This document shows, in pieces, positions 27,181-36,031 of a DNA stretch of 64,000 nucleotides; position 1 is the stretch's first letter; every line of letters begins with the position of its first letter. The translations under genes were made by a program, and so were the position numbers. The stretch is from Lysobacterales bacterium. GTDB lineage: Bacteria; Pseudomonadota; Gammaproteobacteria; Xanthomonadales; Rhodanobacteraceae. The stretch lies in NCBI GenBank assembly GCA_016707485.1, contig JADJHN010000001.1, forward strand, positions 992,001-1,056,000, written 5' to 3'. The notes beneath the pieces were generated by a model that searched no databases, was not told where the DNA came from, and saw only the letters and a program-made list of their open reading frames with translations.

Positions 27181-28491
27181 TCATAGCGGATGAACTTTCA
27201 CGTCCGCTGGAGAGCTTCGCTGAGCCGGGAACTTGTTGCTAATCAATCTTACGGCAATTGCTACGCCGTTTTCCATGGACACTTCCCTGCCAAGTCTGTT
27301 CGCACGTTCGTTGATGCCTGACGAACCAACGACAAGCTCAATAGCCGCAGCGAGTTGACTGGATGTTAGCTTCCTTCGCAAAAGCAGCTTAGATGCCACT
27401 CCTATACGTTTCAATTCCCGACCCCAGAGCTCTTGCTCTGCCGTATGCGCGACGACCACAGAAGGCTTTCCTGCACGTAGAGCAGACTGCGACGTACCCG
27501 CGCCACCATGATGAACAATCGCGCGGCAATGCGGAAAAATGGCGGCGTGAGGAACTGAATCTACAAAATAGACGCCAGTGGTTGGTTTGAATCCGCACCT
27601 TTCCCATCCCGGCGACTGGATCACGGCGCGCACGGATGCCAACTTCGCCGCTTCACTCAATAGCGAGATTGTTTCCTTTTCATCGCTGCCTGACAGGACA
27701 CTTCCAAACGTCATGTATATCGGAGGGGTGCCATCATCCAGGAACGCCTGAAGCTCTTTTGATATCTCGCCTTCTAATAAGGTATCCTTTGTATCCAAGG
27801 CACCACAAACTTGATAATAGTCAGGCCAGTCTTGATTTCTCGTACATATTGTCGGACTGATCGCAAGCAACGTGAGTTGAGGCGATGCCCACACGTTGTC
27901 AATCAGATCCCGCGCAACCCCAATTCCGTTTTTTTGGCGTAGCCGATCAGAATATTGTTTTAATTTTCGGTTCAGAACTGATCTGGCGAGCCGCCAAGCA
28001 AGGCGGTTTCCGAAGGTGCCAAGATTGGGAACACCCGAAGGAGGTCGAAAAGCCGAAGGAACAGCACCGTGAACCAGTGCGATGCTGACATAGGCTCTCC
28101 CGAATCGTTCGGCCGCTGCATTCAATGGATAGTGGAAGTAGTGCCCGATAACCAGATCATTTTCACTGCATAGTTGCTCTGACACTTCGTACATTTCCGA
28201 CTCTGCGGGCAAAAATAGCTTCTCAATAGCCATCTGTGTCTGCGTAATTGGATTTTTCTCAAAGAAAATCGATTCTCCTATTTTCTTCAACTGTGCCTTG
28301 TCCTGGATTACGGGTGACGAAGTCAACAAAATCCTCAGGCCAGCCCCGGAAACCAAGCTGTCATAGCGATCGCTATCAACGCATGTAATTGCGAGCGTTA
28401 CGTCATGGCCTGCCTCTCGCAATCCTTCAGCCAGTGCGATGAACGGACGAATATCTCCATGACTACCCCATGTCTGCATTCCAATTTTCAT
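27181..28491 (-). CDS. Glycosyltransferase family 1 (MGT/UGT-type)
   Basis: The 436-aa product starts MKIGMQTWGSHGDIRPFIAL, the standard acceptor-domain start of the sterol/macrolide glucosyltransferase group. The C-terminal domain has the nucleotide-sugar signature with PTTGVYFVDSVPHAAIFPHC and the HHGGAGTSQSALRAGKPSVVV loop. Such enzymes transfer a sugar to a hydrophobic acceptor; on islands they often inactivate macrolide-like antibiotics, but lipids and secondary metabolites are equally possible. It lies 97 bp downstream of a hydrolase gene on the same strand. The region 26890-27180 after it shows no gene, only a degenerate repeat near 27117. Confidence 0.85.
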   Translation of the reverse strand: MKIGMQTWGSHGDIRPFIALAEGLREAGHDVTLAITCVDSDRYDSLVSGAGLRILLTSSPVIQDKAQLKKIGESIFFEKNPITQTQMAIEKLFLPAESEMYEVSEQLCSENDLVIGHYFHYPLNAAAERFGRAYVSIALVHGAVPSAFRPPSGVPNLGTFGNRLAWRLARSVLNRKLKQYSDRLRQKNGIGVARDLIDNVWASPQLTLLAISPTICTRNQDWPDYYQVCGALDTKDTLLEGEISKELQAFLDDGTPPIYMTFGSVLSGSDEKETISLLSEAAKLASVRAVIQSPGWERCGFKPTTGVYFVDSVPHAAIFPHCRAIVHHGGAGTSQSALRAGKPSVVVAHTAEQELWGRELKRIGVASKLLLRRKLTSSQLAAAIELVVGSSGINERANRLGREVSMENGVAIAVRLISNKFPAQRSSPADVKVHPL

Positions 28492-28587
28492 GTGCGACAA
28501 AACCTATGCTCTATGAAGCCTGGCGCCTGATTGAATTCGCGAATTGAAGCGGCTTCGGCTTGACTGACTCGCTTGGTCGCTTCTCCC

Positions 28588-29718
28588 TCACTCTGGATGC
28601 TCGGCGTTGAGCAAGACCAGCGTTCGCACCGCCTTTTGAAACTCGTGTGGCTTGTCGAGAAAGGTGTAGTGCTGCGCATCCGGAATCTCAATGTAGCGTT
28701 TTTTTGGGTCAGTAAGTGTCTCGTAGTACTGTCGTGTCAGTGCCTTGGGAGTAATCCAATCATCTGATCCGACAATCGCCACGTATGGAACTTTCAGCTC
28801 AGGAATGTCATTTATCGCGTTAAATTGGAGGATGCCTGGAATGATGTTTTTCCATTGGCTCCACCATTGCGGATTCGCGATCCATTTGCATGGGCCTATG
28901 TATGCAAGTTCGCAGGACTCGGCCACCGAGTGGTTGGGCGAAGTCAGGTAGGTAAACCAACGCACCTTGGCCGTGTGCTTCTGAAGGACGTTGCCTATAT
29001 TGAAGTGCTCCAGCCACTGTCGCTGAATTTTGACGGCGGAAAAGTCGATCATCGGCTGGCCGCCAGCGGTTGTGGCGAGACTAGGTGCGAAGCTGGAGAG
29101 GGCGATAACAGCTTTACCATCTCCCTCGCGTCGCGCGAGCGAGGTGAGGTGCTCGTGCGTAAGCAAATTGCCCGCTCTCCAGTCAACGGCTTGTCCGACG
29201 GTTGCGACGCCTAGTGCTTTTTCAGGTGTCGCTGATGCAATTTTAAGTGCAAGAATGGACCCAAATGAGTGGCCAACGAGATAGAGCGCATGTCGATCAA
29301 ACTCTACGAGGAGATGATCGACTATCGCGTCTGTGTCTTGCACCATTTCCTCTAGCGTCGGCCCTACTTTGTATTTGTCAGATTTTCCAACGCCACCCGT
29401 CTCAATGTGTACGACAATGAAATCCCGTTCCAATTCGTCGCTGAATTCGGAGGCGAGCGGTACAAAACTCTCTCCAGGGCCGCCGGGAAGGAACAAAAGA
29501 AGTGGCTTGTCCTGCTGGTAGCCTCGAATGAACAAGTATTGAGTGGTACCTCGGATTTTCACGGCCTCTGTTTGAACGATGCCGCTATCTCCTACTTCGT
29601 TGTATTCGTAGTAGCGCCATCCCTTCACCACGCCGAAAGTCAGAATTGTCAGCAAGCTGATGGCGGCAATCATCAAGGCCAGAGCTCTGAGAAGCTTGCG
29701 ATGGGTCATGAACTGCAT
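28588..29718 (-). CDS. Membrane-anchored alpha/beta hydrolase (proline iminopeptidase-like)
   Basis: The start at 29718 (MQFMTHRKLLRALALMIAAISLLTIL) gives a 376-aa protein with an N-terminal signal anchor. The hydrolase core has the oxyanion motif LLFLPGGPGES, HIETGGVGKSD, the nucleophile elbow GHSFGS, the acid region VGSDDWITP and the catalytic His in DAQHYTFLDKP. The PGGPG motif is typical of S33-type peptidases and epoxide/lactone hydrolases. Together with the downstream glycosyltransferase it may form a small detoxification unit; that is inference. Confidence 0.8.
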   Translation of the reverse strand: MQFMTHRKLLRALALMIAAISLLTILTFGVVKGWRYYEYNEVGDSGIVQTEAVKIRGTTQYLFIRGYQQDKPLLLFLPGGPGESFVPLASEFSDELERDFIVVHIETGGVGKSDKYKVGPTLEEMVQDTDAIVDHLLVEFDRHALYLVGHSFGSILALKIASATPEKALGVATVGQAVDWRAGNLLTHEHLTSLARREGDGKAVIALSSFAPSLATTAGGQPMIDFSAVKIQRQWLEHFNIGNVLQKHTAKVRWFTYLTSPNHSVAESCELAYIGPCKWIANPQWWSQWKNIIPGILQFNAINDIPELKVPYVAIVGSDDWITPKALTRQYYETLTDPKKRYIEIPDAQHYTFLDKPHEFQKAVRTLVLLNAEHPE

Positions 29719-29924
29719 AGCGCCAAGTGTAGTTGAGAACTGGCCCGCTTCAGCGGACGCTGGAAGAATAGGCCCTCGACACTGGCGGGAAACCAAGGCT
29801 CGGTCTTGGCCGCCCGGGCAGCATCAAGAATGCGATGGTACGTAGCCGACCCTGGATCCCGGACCGGATTGTGATTCGAGCATTCGCCAGCCGTGAGGAC
29901 CAACTCATATTTTTGCAAGTTCAT
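29706..29924 (-). CDS. Possible small protein upstream of hydrolase (low confidence)
   Basis: A 72-aa frame beginning MNLQKYELVLTAGECSNHN. The first 45 residues have protein-like composition; the rest overlaps the hydrolase start. It could be a fragment of a larger gene. No family is recognised. The flanking stretches 29925-30057 and 30079-30216 hold no gene that I can support. Confidence 0.3.
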   Translation of the reverse strand: MNLQKYELVLTAGECSNHNPVRDPGSATYHRILDAARAAKTEPWFPASVEGLFFQRPLKRASSQLHLALCSS

Positions 29925-30057
29925 GGTACCGAGAGTCGATCGCGGCACCATCGGACGTCAGCTTCGGGTCGAGTTGCGACGGTCGCCCTCCGGCCAGAAG
30001 CAGACATTTACAATCTTGGCGCAGCCCATTTTTGCCTTCACTCGGCAACGATCCCAA

Positions 30058-30078
30058 GTTCGAGTCCTGCACGGCCTA
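30058..30078 (+). repeat. Fragment resembling the 3' end of a tRNA-Lys gene (possible old attachment site)
   Basis: GTTCGAGTCCTGCACGGCC followed by TACT matches the T-loop, 3' T-stem and acceptor strand of bacterial tRNA-Lys (canonical GTTCGAATCCTGCACGACC). The 5' T-stem strand does not pair (CCAAG instead of GCAGG), and no tRNA body precedes it. Such short 3' tRNA pieces are left by elements that integrate in tRNA genes. Confidence 0.4.
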
Positions 30079-30216
30079 CTACTTTTTCAGCGTTAACTCA
30101 GTGATTTACTTCAAAACCGGCCTAGCGCCAGTTTTTGTGACAGCATGGTGATAGCAAATCCCGGTTGACATCCTTTCCTTTAACGCTAAGAAGTCGTTTC
30201 GCACAGGGGGTGCCCG

Positions 30217-32361
30217 ATGAGTCGCACAAATACTCCGTTGCATTGGCGGTATACGTTTTTGCTCCTAGAACTTGTTGCGCTCCTTTGGGCCAATCGGATC
30301 GCCTTCGGCAGTTGGCTGCCCACGGCAGACGCACAAGGTTTGTGGTTCTACGCTGCCCTGTTCGGACTGCTGCTAGGTCAGCGCCTTGACACTCCCTTCT
30401 TTACGACGCCGAAAGACGCAGTTCTCTACGCAGTTCCGGCACTGATCGCCGTCCTGCAAGTTCAAGACGCCACATGGCTGCCCAGCCCTGCCGACGGTAT
30501 TGGAGTGAAATGGCTGCTGCTGGAGTGGATCGCGCTAACGATTGTTGTTTCGTCACTCGCGATTTGGTTTCAAGCAAGTTCACGCGAGACAGCAAGCAGA
30601 ATTAGCCTGATTGGTACCCATCTAAGCGGTGCATTGGGCAACCCAAAGACGTTCTTCTCCGTCATCTTAGTCCTGCTGCTTGTAGCGTTCCCTCCAGGCG
30701 CTACGCAAGGCTTGCTAGCCATTGCGGTTGCCTGGGCACTCACAGTCCCATTCTCGATACTCGATTATCTCTATCGGCTCGGACGCCGACTGCGTGCAGC
30801 GATACTCATTGGCCCACAGCACGTGGAAGCCGAAGTCGCATCGTTCCAAGTTCCCGGTCTAGTTGTCTTCAGAGCGAACAGCGAACACACCTTCCCGCGG
30901 GGTGCAATAGTCGCCTATCGAACACCAACATCTGAAGTGCGTTTGGCAAGCGTGCTAGGGGATGCGGGCAGAGACAGCGGCGCATTAACGCGGGCAATTG
31001 ACCTTGGAGCAGCCAAGTCGCAGCAGTCAGCGGAATCTGGAACTATTGATGTCATGCGCGCGACGAATGCGCCAGCGGCGCTGATTAGCAACGAACAGAA
31101 AGGTCAAGCTGAAAACTTCCAAAAGAGGTGTGTTGGCGTCATAGCGCCAGACTCCCAAATCGGCCGTCTACTGATCGATGTAACGACAGACCTTGAACTG
31201 AGCGCAGGAGGTCTTGTGCGCGCTCGCTGCGGAAGCAAGGATGCGTACTACCAACTAACTAACGGCTTGACCAAGGAAGATATTATCCAGCAGAAAAACA
31301 CGTTTGGATTCGTTTCTGCACTTGCGACAAGCGTAGGTCACTGGGATGACGACAAGTCAGCCTTCCACCCAATTTTATGGGTGCCCGCACCCAATGCGCC
31401 AGTATTGACAGTAGAGACGGCGCAGCGCGAACGAATTGACACGGAGCAAGTCGGAACCTTTCCGGGAACAAATTTCGGGGTCGGGTTCAAGAATGTACAT
31501 CATCTGATCACCCATAACACAGCAATCCTTGGAATACTCGGCGTTGGCAAATCAATGCTTGCGCTGGAACTGATTGAACGCGCCCTCAAAGAGGGATGCA
31601 AGGTAATCGCACTCGATCTCACAGACCAGTACGAAGATGAATTAGAGGGTCTGTTCGACAGCGAACACAACAATAGAGTCGTGGCAGCGATAACAGCCAG
31701 CGGAGGAAAGGGGCCAGTCTCACTCAACGTTGAGGAGGGAGGTGCGCGCGCAACATTCGCGCAAGAGGTGAAGAATCAGCTAGAAGCGTTCATGGATTCC
31801 GATGAAGACCTACTCATTCTCAATCCAAGCGCATTTGAAGTCTGGAGGCAGGACAGCAGGCCATACAACAACACCGCGTCAATGTCGAGCCTGACAAGCT
31901 GCGAAATCACGCAGATCATTTCAGAGGCTGCGCTATGCATCGCACAGAAGCGAGGACGAACCGACAAGGCTAGACTTTGGCTAGTCTATGAAGAGGCGCA
32001 CTCACTGGTCCCGGAGTGGAACGCAGCCGTTGGCGAAGGTGACCGTTCTGCGTGCAACGGTACCGCGCGCGCGATACTTCAAGGCCGAAAGTATGGGCTT
32101 GGCTGCCTCCTAATTACACAGCGAACCGCCAGTGTGACAAAGACCATCTTGAATCAATGCAACACGGTGTTTGCAATGCGGTCATTTGACGACACCAGTA
32201 AAGAGTTCTTGTCTAATTACATTGGCAAGGACTATGCGGCACTGCTGCCCGCCCTTCCGGAGCGCCATGCAGTCTTCTTTGGGCGCGCTTCGAACTGCGA
32301 GAATCCGGTTCACATCGCACTGAATGACAGGACCGATTTCATCGAAGGATTCAGAGAGTAG
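30217..32361 (+). CDS. Membrane-anchored HerA/FtsK-like P-loop ATPase
   Basis: A 714-aa protein. The first 190 residues contain five or six hydrophobic segments; there follows a beta-rich region and a HerA-like ATPase domain with Walker A GILGVGKS near residue 438, Walker B LWLVYEEAHSLVPE near residue 586, and the sensor stretch LLITQRTASVTKTILNQCNTVFAMRSF typical of HerA/VirB4 motors. HerA ATPases pump DNA or act with nucleases (NurA, SIR2, DUF4297) in repair or phage defence. No nuclease partner is adjacent, and fusion to a membrane domain is unusual. It is the last gene before an IS21-type left end. Confidence 0.8.
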   Translation: MSRTNTPLHWRYTFLLLELVALLWANRIAFGSWLPTADAQGLWFYAALFGLLLGQRLDTPFFTTPKDAVLYAVPALIAVLQVQDATWLPSPADGIGVKWLLLEWIALTIVVSSLAIWFQASSRETASRISLIGTHLSGALGNPKTFFSVILVLLLVAFPPGATQGLLAIAVAWALTVPFSILDYLYRLGRRLRAAILIGPQHVEAEVASFQVPGLVVFRANSEHTFPRGAIVAYRTPTSEVRLASVLGDAGRDSGALTRAIDLGAAKSQQSAESGTIDVMRATNAPAALISNEQKGQAENFQKRCVGVIAPDSQIGRLLIDVTTDLELSAGGLVRARCGSKDAYYQLTNGLTKEDIIQQKNTFGFVSALATSVGHWDDDKSAFHPILWVPAPNAPVLTVETAQRERIDTEQVGTFPGTNFGVGFKNVHHLITHNTAILGILGVGKSMLALELIERALKEGCKVIALDLTDQYEDELEGLFDSEHNNRVVAAITASGGKGPVSLNVEEGGARATFAQEVKNQLEAFMDSDEDLLILNPSAFEVWRQDSRPYNNTASMSSLTSCEITQIISEAALCIAQKRGRTDKARLWLVYEEAHSLVPEWNAAVGEGDRSACNGTARAILQGRKYGLGCLLITQRTASVTKTILNQCNTVFAMRSFDDTSKEFLSNYIGKDYAALLPALPERHAVFFGRASNCENPVHIALNDRTDFIEGFRE

Positions 32362-32494
32362 CGCTCGGAAGCGAAGAAGAATGGCTCCGCAACACTCTGG
32401 CGATTCAAGGTGACGATGATGTCGTCGCCCTGCCCGATCCCGCTCGCGTGAAGACGACGTGATTTGCGATGGCCTCGCGCGGTTCGGCCAATCC

Positions 32495-32590
32495 TTGCGT
32501 ATTCCGGTCCATGCCGGGCCGCGATTCCGGTCCATGCCGGGCCGGTGTTCCGGTGCATGCCGGGCCACCATTCCGGCGCATGCCGGCAGG
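32495..32590 (+). repeat. Left end of an IS21-type element (four tandem ~22-bp repeats)
   Basis: The outer end TTGCGTATTCCGGTCCAT (32495-32512) is followed by four copies of ATTCCGGTCCATGCCGGGCC with small changes (last copy ATTCCGGCGCATGCCGGC). They lie directly upstream of a truncated istA. The outermost 18 bases recur inverted at 23087-23104. Confidence 0.75.
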
Positions 32591-32649
32591 GTGAGTGAAG
32601 CGGGTTAACCGGGCTACCGTGCGCTCTTTTTCCAATGGGAAGGAGAGTG

Positions 32650-33024
32650 ATGGTGGCGCAAGCGAGGTTACCCGTGCGCAAGATACGAGAAGTCCTGCGG
32701 CTGAAGGCCGAGGGGTTGAGCGATCGTCAGATCGCGTTGGCTATTGGCAGCGCGCGCTCGACCGTGCAGGAATGCCTCTGCCGATGCCGTGATGCTGGTT
32801 TGGCGTGGCCGCTGGCACCTGAACTCGACGAAGCGGTGCTGCACGCACAGCTGTACCGGCGTGCCGTGCCGTTGTCGCGCACGCCGACGCCGGACTATGC
32901 CAAGCTGCACGCGGAACTGCAGCGCCCGGGCGTGACGCGGATGCTGCTGTGGCAGGAATACAAGGCCGCGCAGCCGGATGGCTGGCAGTACAGCGTGTTC
33001 TGCTGCGTACACCGACGAGATTGA
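32650..33024 (+). pseudogene. istA: Truncated IS21-family transposase IstA (N-terminal ~120 aa)
   Basis: Starts MVAQARLPVRKIREVLRLKAEGLSDRQIALAIGSARSTVQE, the N-terminal HTH of IstA, and continues through DYAKLHAEL and LLWQEYKAAQPDGWQYSVFC. It is cut at about residue 120, where sequence switches to a TGATCA-rich repeat. The integrase core and istB are missing. Confidence 0.85.
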
Positions 33025-33080
33025 TCGCGGGCACCGACCAGTCGTGATCAGCATGCCGATAGGTTGATCAGCTTAGCCGA
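33009..33080. repeat. TGATCA-rich terminal repeat, copy B
   Basis: ACCGACGAGATTGATC ... ACCGACCAGTCGTGATCAGC ... GTTGATCAGCTT. It has the same order and orientation as copy C at 45754. It joins the truncated istA to a cation-efflux fragment, so it marks a recombination joint at the left edge of the metal-resistance block. Confidence 0.6.
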
Positions 33081-33183
33081 AGCGCGTCTATCGGTCGCGG
33101 ACGGCCATGATCCAAATCTGAATGATGGATCAGTAGACATGAAGCTCGCCCGGATTCTGATTCTGGGTGCTGGTCGTGATCAA

Positions 33184-33345
33184 GACGCCAATGATCATCG
33201 TTTTGCGTTCGGCACCTTGAAGATCGAAATAGTGGGTGGATACACGAGCGCGATGCTGTTGCTCGGCGTCGCGGGCCTGATGGCCTTCCAATCCATCGAA
33301 CGACTATTCCGACCCAGTGTCATCCATTTCGAGCAAGCCATCGCC
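33184..33345 (+). pseudogene. Internal fragment of a cation diffusion facilitator (DmeF-like)
   Basis: NDHRFAFGTLKIEIVGGYTSAMLLLGV and LMAFQSIERLF, followed by IHFEQAIAIA, aligns with the middle of the intact DmeF at 43621 (RRFAFGTWKIEILGGYTSAILLL). Both ends are lost. The remaining sequence to 33670 shows no gene that I can support. Confidence 0.7.
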
Positions 33346-33670
33346 ATTGCGTTCTCGCCATCGCCTCCCGTTTGCACTGCGCGTCTTCGTGCTGGGCCTG
33401 CTTGCGTTTCCACATGGGTGGCGTCACGCTGGCCCAGTTCGACCGGTCGCAATTCGCGGCGATAGTTCCTTGTCGCGCAACTCATACCGTGCCGCGACGT
33501 ATCCGCGCATTGGGACTGGGACTGCTGATCCATATCCGGCTTGATGCGATCGATTGCCTGATGCTGTGGTGAGCCCACATCGAGGGCCGCCAGCTTCCAT
33601 CAGCCGGCGCGTGCCTGGGATGAACGTCCTGATCACTCCGGATGCGCAAACAACCTGTCTCATCGCGCCG

Positions 33671-35902
33671 CTATTTGCCGCTCTCCACCGAACCCATCCG
33701 CAACAAACGTAACCCGTTGAAGATCACAAGCAGGCTTGCCCCCATGTCGGCAAAGATCGCCATCCACATGGTGGCGGTTCCGAAGATCGCCAGCACCAGA
33801 AAGACAGCCTTGACGCCCAGCGCGAGCACGATGTTCTGCAACAGCACGGTCCGCGTGCGGCGCGACAAGCGAATGGTTTCGGGAATACGCCGCAGATCAT
33901 CATTCATGATCACCACGTCGGCCGCTTCCATCGCGGTGTCGGTGCCTGCGCCTCCCATGGCGAAGCCCATGTCGGACCGTGCCAGCGCTGGCGCATCGTT
34001 GATTCCGTCGCCGGTCATCGCGGTGAGCCCATAGCGCTTCTGCATTTCCTCGATAGCGGCCAGCTTGTCCTCGGGCAACAGGTCACCGCGTGCATCGTCG
34101 ATGCCGGCCTGGCGGGCGATGCTCTTCGCGGTGGCCGTGTTGTCGCCGGTCAGCATGACGGACGACACCCCGAGCGCGTGCAGCTGCACCAGCGCCTCGC
34201 GCGAACTGCCCTTGATGGTGTCAGCCACCGCGAAGATCACCAGTACCTGCGACTCCGATGCCAATAACGTGACCGACCGTCCCTCGGCTTCGTGCACGGC
34301 CAGTCGCGCTTCGATGTCGCCGCTGCACTGCTTGCGTTCCTCGATCAGGCGATGGTTGCCCAGGACGAGAGTCTGTCCGTCGACGATGGCGCGGACGCCG
34401 CGTCCAGGCAGCGCGGTGAATTGCTGCACGTCACCCTCGCCTTGAGGCAGTCCCTGGGCAATCGCCCTCGACACGGGATGATCGGATTGGCCGGCAAGCA
34501 CGGCCGCCCAGCGCAGGACCTGTTCTTCGGGTAAGTCCTTGACCATCGTTTCGGTCGCGACCAGTTTCGGCTTGCCCTCGGTGATCGTTCCAGTCTTGTC
34601 GAGTGCGATCGCCTTGAGCTTATGGGCACCCTCCAGATAAATGCCGCCCTTGATGAGGATGCCGCGCCGCGCCGCAGCGGCCAGACCGCTGACCAGGGTC
34701 ACAGGTGTTGCGATCACCAACGCGCATGGACACGCGATCACGAGCAGCACCAGCGCCTTGTACACTGATTGCGACCATGTCCAGTCCATCAGCCACGGCG
34801 TCAGCAGGGCTACTGCGACAGCCAAGGCAAAGATCACTGGTGTATAGATTGCGGCGAATCGGTCCACGAACTTCTGTGTTGGGGCCCGGGTGCCTTGCGC
34901 TTTTTCAACCGCATCGATGATGCGCGCCAGGGTTGTATTGTTGGCGGCCGCGGTGACCCGCATCTCGATCATTCCGGTGTCGTTGATGGTCCCGGCGAAC
35001 ACGGGGTCGCCCGGTGCCTTGTCGACGGGAATGCTTTCTCCGGTAACAGGTGCCTGATTGATCGCGGTGGTGCCAGCCGTGATCACGCCGTCCAGCGGTA
35101 CCCGCGCACCGGGTTTGACCCGGACGATCGTTTCCAGAGCCACCTCGGTCGCGGCGATTTCCTTCCAGTCGCCGTCGGCCTCCCGCACTTCTGCGGTGTC
35201 GGGGGCGAGATCGAGCAGGCTCTTGATGGCGTTGCGCGCGCGATCCAGTGCCCGTCCCTCTATCAGTTCGGCAATCGCATAAAGCGCCATGACCATTGCG
35301 GCTTCGGGCCATTGCCCTATCAGGAACGCCCCGGTCACCGCCACAGCCATCAATGCATTGATGTTGAACTGTCCGCGACGAAGCGCGGCCAAGCCTTTCT
35401 TGTACGTCGACAGGCCAGCCAGGCCGATGGCGGCGGCGGCCAGCGCCATGCCAAGTATCTTGAACAGCAATGTTTCCGGCGCGAAGAAGGCCAGCAATTC
35501 CGCCGCTACGGCAAGCGTCAAGCCAAATCCCAGACGCCACAGTCCCTGGGAGACAGGCGCAATTGCGCCCGCGGCTGGGCCATCGTTCGCAACCGGTTGG
35601 GGGTCAAAGCCTGCTTTCCGAATCGCCACCAGCGCCTCTGGTATCACCGGCTCCGGAGCATCGATGGTGAGGATCCGTGCGCCCAACTGGAAACTGAGCC
35701 CGCGCACCGCGGTGACTGGCGCCAGAGCGCGGCGGATTTCGCTTTCCTCAGCGGCGCAATCCATGGTGTCTATGCGGAAAGCCGTTCCACTGCCAGCCGC
35801 CGCGATCTGATCTGGTGCGGGGGGAGTACCAGAGTCACAACAATGATCTTTGTCAGCGTGCGAACCAGCGGCGCCTGCCACGTCAACTTCTTTTGTATTC
35901 AC
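33671..35902 (-). CDS. zntA: Zn/Cd/Pb-transporting P1B-type ATPase
   Basis: 743 aa. The N-terminal leader has a CC motif (DKDHCCDSG), then one heavy-metal-associated domain with the MDCAAEE variant typical of ZntA/CadA. Signature P1B motifs follow: ACPCALVIATP (CPC ion-binding helix), DKTGTITEGKP (phosphorylated Asp), the HP motif in SDHPVSRAIAQG, and MTGDGINDAPALARSD. It exports Zn, Cd or Pb from the cytoplasm. No MerR/ArsR regulator gene is seen next to it. The 129 bp between this and the next gene is empty. Confidence 0.93.
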   Translation of the reverse strand: MNTKEVDVAGAAGSHADKDHCCDSGTPPAPDQIAAAGSGTAFRIDTMDCAAEESEIRRALAPVTAVRGLSFQLGARILTIDAPEPVIPEALVAIRKAGFDPQPVANDGPAAGAIAPVSQGLWRLGFGLTLAVAAELLAFFAPETLLFKILGMALAAAAIGLAGLSTYKKGLAALRRGQFNINALMAVAVTGAFLIGQWPEAAMVMALYAIAELIEGRALDRARNAIKSLLDLAPDTAEVREADGDWKEIAATEVALETIVRVKPGARVPLDGVITAGTTAINQAPVTGESIPVDKAPGDPVFAGTINDTGMIEMRVTAAANNTTLARIIDAVEKAQGTRAPTQKFVDRFAAIYTPVIFALAVAVALLTPWLMDWTWSQSVYKALVLLVIACPCALVIATPVTLVSGLAAAARRGILIKGGIYLEGAHKLKAIALDKTGTITEGKPKLVATETMVKDLPEEQVLRWAAVLAGQSDHPVSRAIAQGLPQGEGDVQQFTALPGRGVRAIVDGQTLVLGNHRLIEERKQCSGDIEARLAVHEAEGRSVTLLASESQVLVIFAVADTIKGSSREALVQLHALGVSSVMLTGDNTATAKSIARQAGIDDARGDLLPEDKLAAIEEMQKRYGLTAMTGDGINDAPALARSDMGFAMGGAGTDTAMEAADVVIMNDDLRRIPETIRLSRRTRTVLLQNIVLALGVKAVFLVLAIFGTATMWMAIFADMGASLLVIFNGLRLLRMGSVESGK

Positions 35903-36031
35903 AAACTTCTCCGGTAACTATTCTTCTAGACGTTGATGCACTGAAGGACCATGCGAAATCAATGTAGGCCGTGGCCCAATCGAAAATCAGCGATCTTGAT
36001 GTTTGCTTGCTGCAACGCCGAAGCGAGTCCT

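Noticed and set aside
30030..30090. A complete tRNA gene near 30058
   Set aside because: Only the 3' T-arm and acceptor-like sequence is present; no D-arm, anticodon arm or pairing 5' acceptor strand can be found.
32495..32590. Four tandem ~22-bp repeats as a CRISPR array
   Set aside because: There are no spacers; the units are contiguous and sit at the start of an IS21-type transposase gene, so they are terminal repeats.
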